A stretch of 6,085 nucleotides of DNA from Candidatus Aminicenantes bacterium UBA2199 (GCA_002327965.1 DCVB01000050.1:4349-10433); one strand, 5' to 3'. Counted from the stretch's first letter, positions 1 through 4,908 are shown. A program made the numbers and translations. Notes: a model not told the origin generated them from the letters alone.

Positions 1-45
1 TGTTTGGAATTTGGTGCTTGGGATTTGGGATTTAAGTCTTATTAG
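1..45 (+). repeat. Heptamer array, TTGGNNT type (copy 1 of a dispersed repeat)
   Basis: From position 4 the sequence reads as consecutive 7-nt units: TTGGAAT, TTGGTGC, TTGGGAT, TTGGGAT, TTAAGTC, TTATTAG. The core TTGG is kept while the last three bases vary, and the array decays at its 3' end. Bases 1-40 match the reverse complement of 3097-3136 at 38 of 40 positions (differences at 30 and 34), so this is one copy of a dispersed element. The array probably continues to the left of the window. No coding function is proposed. Confidence 0.85.
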
Positions 46-56
46 TCCTTGTTCTG

Positions 57-91
57 ACCGTCAACCGTAAACCATCAACCGTTCACCAATT
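57..91 (+). repeat. Heptamer array, ACCGTNA type
   Basis: Five consecutive 7-nt units: ACCGTCA, ACCGTAA, ACCATCA, ACCGTTC, ACCAATT. ACC is invariant and the other four bases drift. It lies 11 nt after the TTGGNNT array and out of register with it. It sits in the 3' flank of the DUF937 gene, which ends at 192 on the minus strand. Confidence 0.8.
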
Positions 92-105
92 ACTTTCATT
101 TCCTG

Positions 106-135
106 CTGACACTGACACTGTCACTGACACTGAAT
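106..135 (+). repeat. Hexamer array, CTGACA type
   Basis: Five 6-nt units: CTGACA, CTGACA, CTGTCA, CTGACA, CTGAAT. The array is preceded by TCCTG, as is the sister array at 153, which suggests that the two derive from a common ancestor. Being an exact multiple of three it would read as an alternating dipeptide, but no open gene covers it. Confidence 0.85.
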
Positions 136-152
136 TCTGTTCTGGTCTCCTG

Positions 153-182
153 CTAACACTATCACTAACACTAACACTTGGC
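153..182 (+). repeat. Hexamer array, CTAACA type
   Basis: Units CTAACA, CTATCA, CTAACA, CTAACA and then a degenerate CTTGGC. It differs from the neighbouring array mainly by one transition in the core (CTG to CTA). It ends about 10 nt beyond the DUF937 stop codon on the opposite strand. No convincing hairpin plus T-run terminator is visible between 1 and 191, so how the DUF937 transcript ends is unclear. Confidence 0.8.
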
Positions 183-191
183 GTTGGTTGT

Positions 192-833
192 TCAGAACAT
201 TTTCTTGGCCATGCCAAGAATGTCGTCGATCGCCGAGCCCTCGCCGTCAGCGTCGAGCATGCCGGTCAGCGCGTCCAGGGGCGAGGAGGAAGCCTTCTTT
301 TTCTTGCCGCCTCCGAGCACGCCTCCGAGCAGGCCGCCCAGCAGCCCGCCCAGACCGCCCGTGGATGAGGCCGATCTCCTGCCGCTCAGACCGCCCAGCA
401 GCTGGTCGAGCAGTCCCGAATTGCCGCCCTGCTTCTTCATGGAGCCCATGACCAGGCCGGCGATCAGGGGCAGCATTTTTTTCAGGATCTCGGCGCTGAT
501 CCCCGTGGTCTTGGAGGTGCGCTTCGCCAATTCGCGACTCGTCTCCTTGGAGCCGAAAATATGGCCGAGTATGCCGTTGCCGTCGTCCACGGCTTCAGGA
601 TTCAGCAGGGCATCGGAATTGTCCAGGTAGCGGTCATGGTTGCCCTTGTTCAAGGCCTGCAGCAGGCTTTCCAGGCCGCCCTTCTGCGCAATGTTCTTCT
701 TGACGCCATTGGTCAACGCCGGGATCATTTGCCGGACCGCCTTGGCGACATCGTCTTCGCCGAGGCCAAACTGCTTGGCCATGGTCGAAACCGGGGAACC
801 GCCGCCGCCCAATATCGCTTCCATCAGGTTCAT
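192..833 (-). CDS. DUF937 domain protein with Gly/Leu-rich linker and Ca-loop-like tail
   Basis: This is a 213-residue protein of the DUF937 family, whose function is unknown. The helical DUF937-like part covers about residues 1-148 (for example the KMLPLIAGLVMGSMKKQGG stretch, 119-137). A low-complexity linker of GG-L-GG units and four lysines (about 159-180) follows. The tail, LDADGEGSAIDDILGM (193-208), resembles the D-x-DG-x-GS-x-x-DD loop common at the end of DUF937 proteins and recalls an EF-hand. Calcium binding is only an inference. There is no signal peptide. An ATG at 839 would touch the AAGGAG (845-840); the ATG at 833 has 6-nt spacing and is preferred. The gene lies 105 nt after mnmA on the same strand but has its own consensus promoter, so it is probably transcribed strongly and independently. 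Confidence 0.85.
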   Translation of the reverse strand: MNLMEAILGGGGSPVSTMAKQFGLGEDDVAKAVRQMIPALTNGVKKNIAQKGGLESLLQALNKGNHDRYLDNSDALLNPEAVDDGNGILGHIFGSKETSRELAKRTSKTTGISAEILKKMLPLIAGLVMGSMKKQGGNSGLLDQLLGGLSGRRSASSTGGLGGLLGGLLGGVLGGGKKKKASSSPLDALTGMLDADGEGSAIDDILGMAKKMF

Positions 834-839
834 ATGCAT

Positions 840-845
840 CTCCTT
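840..845 (-). promoter_or_regulatory. Ribosome binding site deciding the DUF937 start
   Basis: On the minus strand AAGGAG occupies 845-840. It directly abuts the ATG at 839 (0 nt spacing) but stands 6 nt from the ATG at 833, so the second ATG is the likelier start. Confidence 0.75.
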
Positions 846-870
846 AAAAACAAACTAGATCGCCATGGTG

Positions 871-899
871 ATTATATTTTTTGCCACACTTATTGTCAA
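871..899 (-). promoter_or_regulatory. Perfect-consensus sigma-70 promoter of the DUF937 gene
   Basis: On the minus strand, TTGACA (899-894) is followed by exactly 17 nt and then TATAAT (876-871). Both hexamers match the housekeeping consensus fully and the spacing is optimal. Transcription should begin near 864, giving a leader of about 30 nt with an AAGGAG site. The promoter lies in the 105-nt gap after mnmA and would make the DUF937 gene independent of the dus-mnmA operon. No operator is evident. Confidence 0.85.
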
Positions 900-938
900 T
901 TGAAAGGCAGCGAGCCTGGGGGCACTTTTCATCTGCTC

Positions 939-1982
939 CTAGCCCGAAATCTCGCCCGCCGCCACGACGATGTCGCCGTCGTAGAAAACGGCCAGCTGCC
1001 CGGGCGTGACGGCGCGCACGGGTTCCCGGAAGCGTGCGCGAATGATCGTTGCCGACGCCTCGCTGATGACGGCCTCGTGGCCGGCGGCCTCGTAGCGCAC
1101 CTTGACCCGCAGCGTCTCGCTGGACCGCAGCCGGCGCCAGAGAACAGGCCGCCTGACGGCGAGCGCGGCGGCGTATAGGTCATTTTCATCGCCAAGAGTG
1201 ACGGTGTTGCCGGCCAGGTCGCGGCCGACCACGTACAGGCGGCGCCCGGCGGCATGGCCCGTGCCGCGGCGCTGGCCAAGGGTGAAGTGCAGGGCGCCGT
1301 CATGGCGGCCGATCGTTTCGCCGTTGACATCCAGGAAGTCGCCGGGGCGGAAACCGCCGGGGAGATGGCGGGCGAGGAAGCCGCCCAGGTCCTCTCCCTG
1401 CAGGAAGCAGACGTCCTGGCTCTCCCTGACATTGGCCAGGGGCAGGCCAGCGACCTGGCGGCGCACCTCGGCGACGGTCATGCCGGCGAGCGGGAAAAGC
1501 GCGTGTTCCAGGACGGCGGGATCGATCGCGGCCAGGAAATAGACCTGCGATTTCACGCGGTCGAGCGGCTCGCGCAGGAACCAGCGCTCCCCCACCCGGA
1601 CCTTGTCGGCATAATGGCCGGTGGCGAAAAGCCCGTTGGGGGCGCTTTTTTTCATCTCGCCCAGCAGCAGGCCGAATTTCAAGTAGCGGTTGCACTGGAC
1701 GCAGGGATTGGGGGTCAGGCCGGAGCGGTAGGCGCGGAGGAAATGATCCAGCACCTGCTCCCTGAAAGCGGCGCGGAGGTCAACGACCTCCCAGGGCGCC
1801 TTCAGCACCCTGGCCAGGCCCTCGATGCGCCCGAGCTTCTCCTCCTCGCCGGGCAGCCCCAGGCGCATGGTCAGGGCGCGCACCTCGTGCCCCTGCCCGC
1901 GCAGCAGCAGGAGCGCGGCAGTGGAATCCTTGCCCCCGCTGAAGGCCACGGCCACCGGCGGCCGGTCTTTTTTCACGCGCAC
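939..1982 (-). CDS. mnmA: tRNA-specific 2-thiouridylase (MnmA family)
   Basis: This 347-residue cytosolic enzyme should thiolate uridine 34 of tRNAs for Lys, Glu and Gln, using ATP and a persulfide sulfur carrier. Motifs in order: P-loop SGGKDST (15-21), NPCVQCNRYLKFG (92-104) with the putative nucleophile Cys97, TGHYA (121-125), KSQVYFL (144-150), ESQDVCFL (187-194) with the second catalytic Cys192, and HFTLGQRRGTG followed by YVV in the central/C-terminal RNA-binding part. Oddities: the family usually has SGGVDSS in the P-loop, and the segment between the TMRL strand (38-41) and the VVD strand (66-68) is short, lacking the usual MKLW...CCS region. The GTG at 1982 is chosen because GAGGAA stands 8 nt upstream; a second GTG at 1976 overlaps the dus stop as GTGA. 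A divergent MnmA paralogue is possible, but both cysteines are kept. Confidence 0.9.
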   Translation of the reverse strand: MRVKKDRPPVAVAFSGGKDSTAALLLLRGQGHEVRALTMRLGLPGEEEKLGRIEGLARVLKAPWEVVDLRAAFREQVLDHFLRAYRSGLTPNPCVQCNRYLKFGLLLGEMKKSAPNGLFATGHYADKVRVGERWFLREPLDRVKSQVYFLAAIDPAVLEHALFPLAGMTVAEVRRQVAGLPLANVRESQDVCFLQGEDLGGFLARHLPGGFRPGDFLDVNGETIGRHDGALHFTLGQRRGTGHAAGRRLYVVGRDLAGNTVTLGDENDLYAAALAVRRPVLWRRLRSSETLRVKVRYEAAGHEAVISEASATIIRARFREPVRAVTPGQLAVFYDGDIVVAAGEISG

Positions 1983-2908
1983 GGGAAGGTTTCCTCGAGG
2001 AAGCCGCGCGCCTCGCGGAAATCCTGGCTCAGGAAGATGCGCCGCTTCCAGGAGCGCGAGCCGGGGCGGCTGAGGACCAGGAAACGGATAAAGGCCTTGA
2101 GCTTGCCCAGGCGCTTGCGCTCGGGGTAGTGCTCCTCGATCAGCGCGCCCAGGCGGCGCACGGTGCCGCCCCAGTCCCGCTCCCGGGTCTCCTGCCCGGC
2201 GATCTCGCGGAAGAGGAAGGGATTGGCCAGGGCGCCGCGGCCGATGAGCACGCCGTCGACGGCCCGCAGTTTCTCCAGGGCGAAGGCCAGGGTCATGATG
2301 TCGCCGTTGCCCAGCAGCGGGATGCGCAGGCTGGCGCGGACGGCGGCGGCCAGGTCCCAGCGGGCGCTGCCCTTGTAGCCGTCGCTGCGCAGCCGGAAAT
2401 GGACGGCCACGGCGTCGGCCCCCTCCTGCTCGATGACCCGCGTGGTCTCGAGGACGTTGACCTGGCTGAAGCCGAGGCGCACCTTCACCGTCAGCGGCAG
2501 CGCCGTGGCGCGGCGCACGGCCGCAACCACCGCTCCCAGGCGCGGCAGGTCCTGCAGCAGCCCCGAGCCGGCGCCGGAGCGCACCACCTTGGGCACCGGG
2601 CAGCCCATGTTGATGTCGATGCCGGCATAGCCGGTCTCGGCGCTGACAATGGCCGCGGCCTCGGCCAGCGCCTCGGGGACGGCGCCGAAGAGCTGGATGA
2701 ACTGCGGCGCCCGCGTGGGGAACCCGGCGATCATTTCCAGGGTGCGGCGGTTTCGCCGGCGCAGCCCCTCGGCGGCGATCATCTCCGAGACCATGGCGCC
2801 GCAGCCGCCGATCTCGTCCATGAGCTGGCGCAGGACGCGGTCGGTCAGCCCGGCCATGGGCGCCAGGATGGTGGGCTGTTCGAGGGACAAGGTGCCGATC
2901 CGCAACAT
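1973..2908 (-). CDS. dus: tRNA-dihydrouridine synthase (Dus family)
   Basis: This is a 311-residue FMN-dependent flavoenzyme that reduces uridines in the tRNA D-loop. An N-terminal TIM barrel opens with LAPMAGLTDRVLR (15-27). It has EM (42-43), the hallmark DINMGCPVPKVVRSGAGSGL (98-117) with catalytic Cys103, VKVRLG (141-146) with Lys142, VHFRLRSDGYKGSARW (169-184), the phosphate-binding GNGDI (200-204) and GRGALANPF (223-231); a helical C-terminal domain follows. The length is typical for DusB-like enzymes. The subfamily (A, B or C) cannot be fixed by eye. The frame stays open upstream to 2986, but the extra residues translate a TTCG heptamer array, so the ATG at 2908, just ahead of the barrel, is taken. 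There is no Shine-Dalgarno there and the -10 box is 6 nt away. The 3' end overlaps mnmA by 10 nt, consistent with a tRNA-modification operon. Confidence 0.92.
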   Translation of the reverse strand: MLRIGTLSLEQPTILAPMAGLTDRVLRQLMDEIGGCGAMVSEMIAAEGLRRRNRRTLEMIAGFPTRAPQFIQLFGAVPEALAEAAAIVSAETGYAGIDINMGCPVPKVVRSGAGSGLLQDLPRLGAVVAAVRRATALPLTVKVRLGFSQVNVLETTRVIEQEGADAVAVHFRLRSDGYKGSARWDLAAAVRASLRIPLLGNGDIMTLAFALEKLRAVDGVLIGRGALANPFLFREIAGQETRERDWGGTVRRLGALIEEHYPERKRLGKLKAFIRFLVLSRPGSRSWKRRIFLSQDFREARGFLEETFPCA

Positions 2909-2914
2909 AAAACG

Positions 2915-2923
2915 ATTATACCA
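2915..2923 (-). promoter_or_regulatory. Extended -10 promoter of dus-mnmA, predicting a leaderless mRNA
   Basis: On the minus strand the sequence reads TGGTATAAT (2923-2915), a TGn extension plus a perfect -10 box, with no recognisable -35 at 16-19 nt. The dus ATG begins at 2908, 7 nt past the end of the box, about where transcription should start. No Shine-Dalgarno lies before the ATG, so the message is probably leaderless or nearly so. Confidence 0.6.
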
Positions 2924-2942
2924 TGGCTTTGGTGAGATGGGG

Positions 2943-2970
2943 TTCGACGTTCGATGTTCGAAGTTCGACG
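2943..2970 (-). repeat. Heptamer array, TTCGANG type
   Basis: Four exact 7-nt units, written on the plus strand: TTCGACG, TTCGATG, TTCGAAG, TTCGACG. Only the sixth base varies (C, T, A, C). It lies immediately upstream of the dus promoter, within the region where a -35 or an activator site might sit. Confidence 0.85.
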
Positions 2971-2986
2971 TTAAGGAAGAAAACAA

Positions 2987-3021
2987 ACTCGGCGGACGGC
3001 AGACGGCGTGCGGCTGACGGC
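2987..3021 (+). repeat. Heptamer array, NNNCGGC type
   Basis: Five 7-nt units: ACTCGGC, GGACGGC, AGACGGC, GTGCGGC, TGACGGC. The last four bases are invariant and the first three differ in every unit. It is GC-rich within an otherwise AT-rich spacer. Confidence 0.8.
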
Positions 3022-3070
3022 AACTGCAAAGACATGAGTTGTCGTTGGGCGAAGAAATAAAAGAAGATAT

Positions 3071-3165
3071 TCGTAACGCGTGACAAGTGAAATGAGAAGA
3101 CTAAAATTCCAAATCCCAAGCACCAAATTCCAAACAAATATCAAATTCCAAATTCCAATTTCCAA
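3071..3165 (-). repeat. Left arm of inverted repeat: in-register heptamer array
   Basis: From 3071 to 3133 there are nine consecutive 7-nt units on the plus strand: TCGTAAC, GCGTGAC, AAGTGAA, ATGAGAA, GACTAAA, ATTCCAA, ATCCCAA, GCACCAA, ATTCCAA. Base 6 is always A and base 7 is A or C. After a 4-nt slip the NNNCCAA pattern resumes, with CCAA at 3148, 3155 and 3162. Bases 3097-3136 are the inverted copy of 1-40 (38 of 40 identical). The arm is the mirror of 3242-3303. Confidence 0.8.
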
Positions 3166-3205
3166 AACGAAAGCCCCTTGCAGAGGATTCTCTTGGTTTG
3201 GCTTA

Positions 3206-3225
3206 AAGTCCCCGCCAGGGGATTT
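3206..3225 (-). terminator. Possible weak terminator hairpin after the kinase gene
   Basis: An 8-bp stem (3206-3213 with 3218-3225, one G-T pair, GC-rich core CCCC/GGGG) closes a 4-nt loop. It lies 67-86 nt downstream of the kinase stop in the minus direction. Only a short CTTT follows on that strand, so termination is uncertain. It may equally be just the centre of the inverted repeat element. Confidence 0.3.
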
Positions 3226-3241
3226 GATAATTGGAATTTAA

Positions 3242-3311
3242 TTGGGATTTGGAATCTGGTGCTTGGAATTTAATTCTTCACATGTCACGCGTCACGCGTT
3301 ACGCGTCACGG
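3242..3311 (+). repeat. Right arm of inverted repeat: ten in-register heptamers
   Basis: Ten unbroken 7-nt units: TTGGGAT, TTGGAAT, CTGGTGC, TTGGAAT, TTAATTC, TTCACAT, GTCACGC, GTCACGC, GTTACGC, GTCACGG. The core changes from TTGG to GTCAC without loss of register. The last units overlap the final codons and the stop (3294-3292) of the kinase gene on the minus strand. The order of motifs mirrors the left arm at 3071-3133. Confidence 0.85.
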
Positions 3312-4230
3312 AGTCAAAGTACTTGGCCAAGACTCTGAATCGGGGATCTGCCAGCACCTGCAAGTGGCCGCGGATATGGCGCAAGGTCCTTGGGATATAC
3401 CGGGCATAGACCCGGTGGCGGCGCTCGAACATCTGGAAACCGAAGGTGCCCAGGGCTTTGATGTTGCGCTGCAGCGCCGTCAAGCGCACCTGCCTGAGCT
3501 CCCTGTCGCCGCCCAGGGCGGCGAGGTTTGGAAAGAGCCTTCCGCGCAGGCTGCCCAGGTCCAGATAGGAGTCGAAAGCCAGCGAGACGAGGTCGTAGTA
3601 GCGGGGAGCCAGCAGCGAGTCCTGGAAGTCGACCATGGCCAGTTCGCCCTTGAACAGCAGCAGGTTGCGCGAATGGAAATCGCGGTGGGCGAACGTATCC
3701 TCCGTGCCGGTTGCCTCGGCCAATCGATGCAGGCCGGCCCGCAGGCGCTCTGCGCCGATCGCGGGAGCGGGGAAGCGCGGCAGGAAATGGCTGATGAAGA
3801 AGTCCATCTCCCATTTCCGCCTGGCCGCGTCGAGGCGGGCGCCGGCCAGCGCCGGTGGGACAATGGCCAGTCGGCCGAGGATCCGTTGGCAGCCGTCCAG
3901 AAGGCGCCGGCGCTCGGCGACGCCGGCCAGGCGCCAGGCGCGCTGCAGCAGCAGGTCGCCCAGGTCCTCCTGCAGCACCACCTGGCCGCCGAGAACCCGG
4001 TCAATGCGCGGCACCCGCAGGCCATGCCGCCGATAGTCCCGCTGGCGGGAGCAGAATTTTTCCACTTCCTCCGGCGTGGGTTCGGGATAGATCATGGCCA
4101 CGAGGGTATGGCGGCCGCGGCGCAGGCGAAGGAAACTCCGCCGCGAGGCCTCGGCGTGGATCTTTTCCCACTTCAGCCCGGGGCGGCGGGCGACATACTC
4201 TGCGAGCGATTCGGGAAGCCTAGTTTCCAT
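3292..4230 (-). CDS. AmgK-like sugar kinase / APH-family phosphotransferase
   Basis: This 312-residue cytosolic protein has the aminoglycoside-phosphotransferase (protein-kinase-like) fold, close in style to AmgK, the anomeric N-acetylmuramate/N-acetylglucosamine kinase of cell-wall recycling. Visible are a nucleotide-loop-like SRRSFLRL (29-36), a hinge-like VVLQEDLGD (84-92), the catalytic loop HRDFHSRN (182-189) with Asp184 and Asn189, and the metal-binding VDFQDSLLAPRYYDLVSL (200-217) with Asp201. The DFQD...YDL pattern favours AmgK over drug-resistance enzymes. The usual partner MurU is not in the window, so the substrate is not proven. The frame is open back to 4608, but that part runs through the sigma-factor gene. 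The ATG at 4230 begins the domain and avoids this, although its ribosome site is weak. The last residues (SVTRNA) are encoded by the GTCACGC array, an odd 3' end. Confidence 0.82.
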   Translation of the reverse strand: METRLPESLAEYVARRPGLKWEKIHAEASRRSFLRLRRGRHTLVAMIYPEPTPEEVEKFCSRQRDYRRHGLRVPRIDRVLGGQVVLQEDLGDLLLQRAWRLAGVAERRRLLDGCQRILGRLAIVPPALAGARLDAARRKWEMDFFISHFLPRFPAPAIGAERLRAGLHRLAEATGTEDTFAHRDFHSRNLLLFKGELAMVDFQDSLLAPRYYDLVSLAFDSYLDLGSLRGRLFPNLAALGGDRELRQVRLTALQRNIKALGTFGFQMFERRHRVYARYIPRTLRHIRGHLQVLADPRFRVLAKYFDSVTRNA

Positions 4231-4275
4231 GGTTTCGGCCTGTGCCGCAGGGAGCGTATCACAAAAGCGCCCGGG

Positions 4276-4310
4276 CAGGCAAATCGCTTTTTTCTGTAAC
4301 CTTTTGCCTG
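4276..4310. promoter_or_regulatory. Inverted repeat CAGGCAAA-19-TTTGCCTG between divergent genes
   Basis: CAGGCAAA (4276-4283) and TTTGCCTG (4303-4310) are perfect 8-bp inverted copies, 19 nt apart, in the 126-nt gap between the kinase and sigma-factor starts. The right copy contains the TTGCCT -35 hexamer of the sigma promoter. The left copy puts the same hexamer on the minus strand facing the kinase gene, although its matching -10 (TACGCT, 18 nt on) is poor. It may be an operator or a pair of mirrored -35 elements. Confidence 0.5.
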
Positions 4311-4333
4311 GAGCGCTGTATTCCATATATAAT
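4304..4333 (+). promoter_or_regulatory. Sigma-70-type promoter of the sigma/anti-sigma operon
   Basis: TTGCCT (4304-4309), an 18-nt spacer and TATAAT (4328-4333) form a good housekeeping-type promoter. Transcription should start near 4340, leaving a leader of about 20 nt that holds the ribosome site AGGAG (4348-4352). The hexamers do not look like a typical ECF promoter with a GAAC -35, so autoregulation by the encoded sigma factor is not evident. GGAACA occurs twice (4335-4340, 4343-4348), but inside and just past the start region. Confidence 0.7.
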
Positions 4334-4359
4334 GGGAACACCGGAACAGGAGCAAGATG

Positions 4360-4908
4360 ATGCTGACCGATGAACAGGTGATGAGCGAATTGCAGCAGGG
4401 ACGGCTGGAGATGCTGGCCATCCTCTTTGAGCGCCACCACGTCCGCCTCTTCAACTTTTTCCTGCGCCTGTGCCGCGACCGTTCCCTGAGCGAGGACCTG
4501 GTGCAGGAGGTGTTCCTGCGCATCCTCAAGTACCGCCAGACCTATCGCGCCGACAGCAAGTTCACCGCCTGGATGTACCGCATCGGCCGCAACGCCCACA
4601 TCGACCACGTGCGCGCCCTACGCCCGGAGACGCCCATCGACGAGGTCTGGGAGCAGGAGCCCAGCCCCGAGCCCGGCCCCGAGCACAGGCTCGAGAGCGA
4701 CCAGCAGGCCGACCTGCTGGCCCGGGCCATGGAGCGCCTGCCGCTGCGCAAGCGCGAGGTGCTGCTCCTTTCCCGATTCCAGGAGCTGAAGTACCAGGAG
4801 ATCGCCGGCATGATGGCCTGCAGCGTCGAGTCGGTGAAAGTGCTCGTCCACCGTTCGCTCCAGGAACTGCGGCGCCATTACCTCGACCTGCAAGGAGGAA
4901 TATCATGA
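4360..4908 (+). CDS. ECF-type RNA polymerase sigma factor
   Basis: This is a 182-residue sigma-70 family protein of the extracytoplasmic-function group, which directs RNA polymerase to a stress or envelope regulon. Numbering from the ATG at 4357: region 2 spans about 22-90, with SEDLVQEVFLRIL (45-57) for core and -10 contact and FTAWMYRIGRNAHIDHVR (69-86) for promoter melting. An acidic, proline-rich linker (PEPSP-like, about 98-112) follows. Region 4 spans about 118-175, with LPLRKREVLLLSR and the helix-turn-helix YQEIAGMMACSVESVKVLVHRSLQELR. There is no region 1.1 or 3, as expected. Two ATGs compete: 4357 is 4 nt and 4360 is 7 nt from AGGAG, so 4360 is favoured. The stop overlaps the anti-sigma start as ATGA, implying translational coupling and balanced amounts of the two proteins. 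Confidence 0.95.
   Translation: MLTDEQVMSELQQGRLEMLAILFERHHVRLFNFFLRLCRDRSLSEDLVQEVFLRILKYRQTYRADSKFTAWMYRIGRNAHIDHVRALRPETPIDEVWEQEPSPEPGPEHRLESDQQADLLARAMERLPLRKREVLLLSRFQELKYQEIAGMMACSVESVKVLVHRSLQELRRHYLDLQGGIS
4893..4908 (+). promoter_or_regulatory. Strong RBS and ATGA stop/start overlap
   Basis: AGGAGG (4893-4898) lies 6 nt before the anti-sigma ATG (4905), inside the last codons of the sigma gene. The ATGA at 4905-4908 combines the start of one gene with the stop of the other, a classic coupling arrangement. Confidence 0.85.

Larger units (their letters stand above)
2909..3291. other. Repeat-filled intergenic region between dus and the kinase gene
   Basis: This 383-nt stretch has no credible gene. 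In order it holds the dus promoter, a TTCGANG array (2943-2970), an NNNCGGC array (2987-3021), a plain A-rich stretch (3022-3070), the left arm of a large imperfect inverted repeat (3071-3165), a central segment with a short hairpin (3206-3225), and the right arm, which runs into the 3' end of the kinase gene. The small frames that cross it translate repeat units and lack ribosome binding sites and recognisable domains. Confidence 0.8.

Noticed and set aside
1..182. CRISPR array
   Set aside because: The repeat units are 6-7 nt with no spacers of 25-40 nt and no cas genes; these are short tandem repeats.
193..255. True EF-hand at the C-terminus of the DUF937 protein
   Set aside because: The DADGEGSAIDD loop is suggestive, but the flanking helix pattern and the spacing of a canonical 12-residue EF loop are not clearly met; kept only as a resemblance.
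901..938. Terminator between mnmA and the DUF937 gene
   Set aside because: Only a 4-bp AGGC/GCCT stem with a short T-run is found, too weak to call.
1254..2935. Two long plus-strand open frames (1254-2129 and 2129-2935) opposite mnmA and dus
   Set aside because: They are antisense to two clearly recognised enzymes, have no ribosome sites or domains, and are rich in Ala, Gly, Gln and His, as expected from GC-rich shadow frames.
2909..2986. N-terminal extension of dus to an ATG at 2986
   Set aside because: The added residues translate the TTCG heptamer array and the promoter; the ATG at 2908 begins the conserved TIM-barrel start.
2916..3165. Small minus-strand frames rich in Phe, Gly, Ile, Trp, Asn and Leu
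   Set aside because: They are translations of the CCAA/TTGG and CGGC heptamers, with no ribosome site, and they overlap one another.
3071..3311. Complete insertion sequence
   Set aside because: There are inverted arms but no transposase frame and no visible target-site duplication; at most it is a non-autonomous element.
4231..4608. N-terminal extension of the kinase to 4608
   Set aside because: It would run antisense through the start of the sigma-factor gene and its promoter, and it shows no kinase motif; the ATG at 4230 fits the domain.
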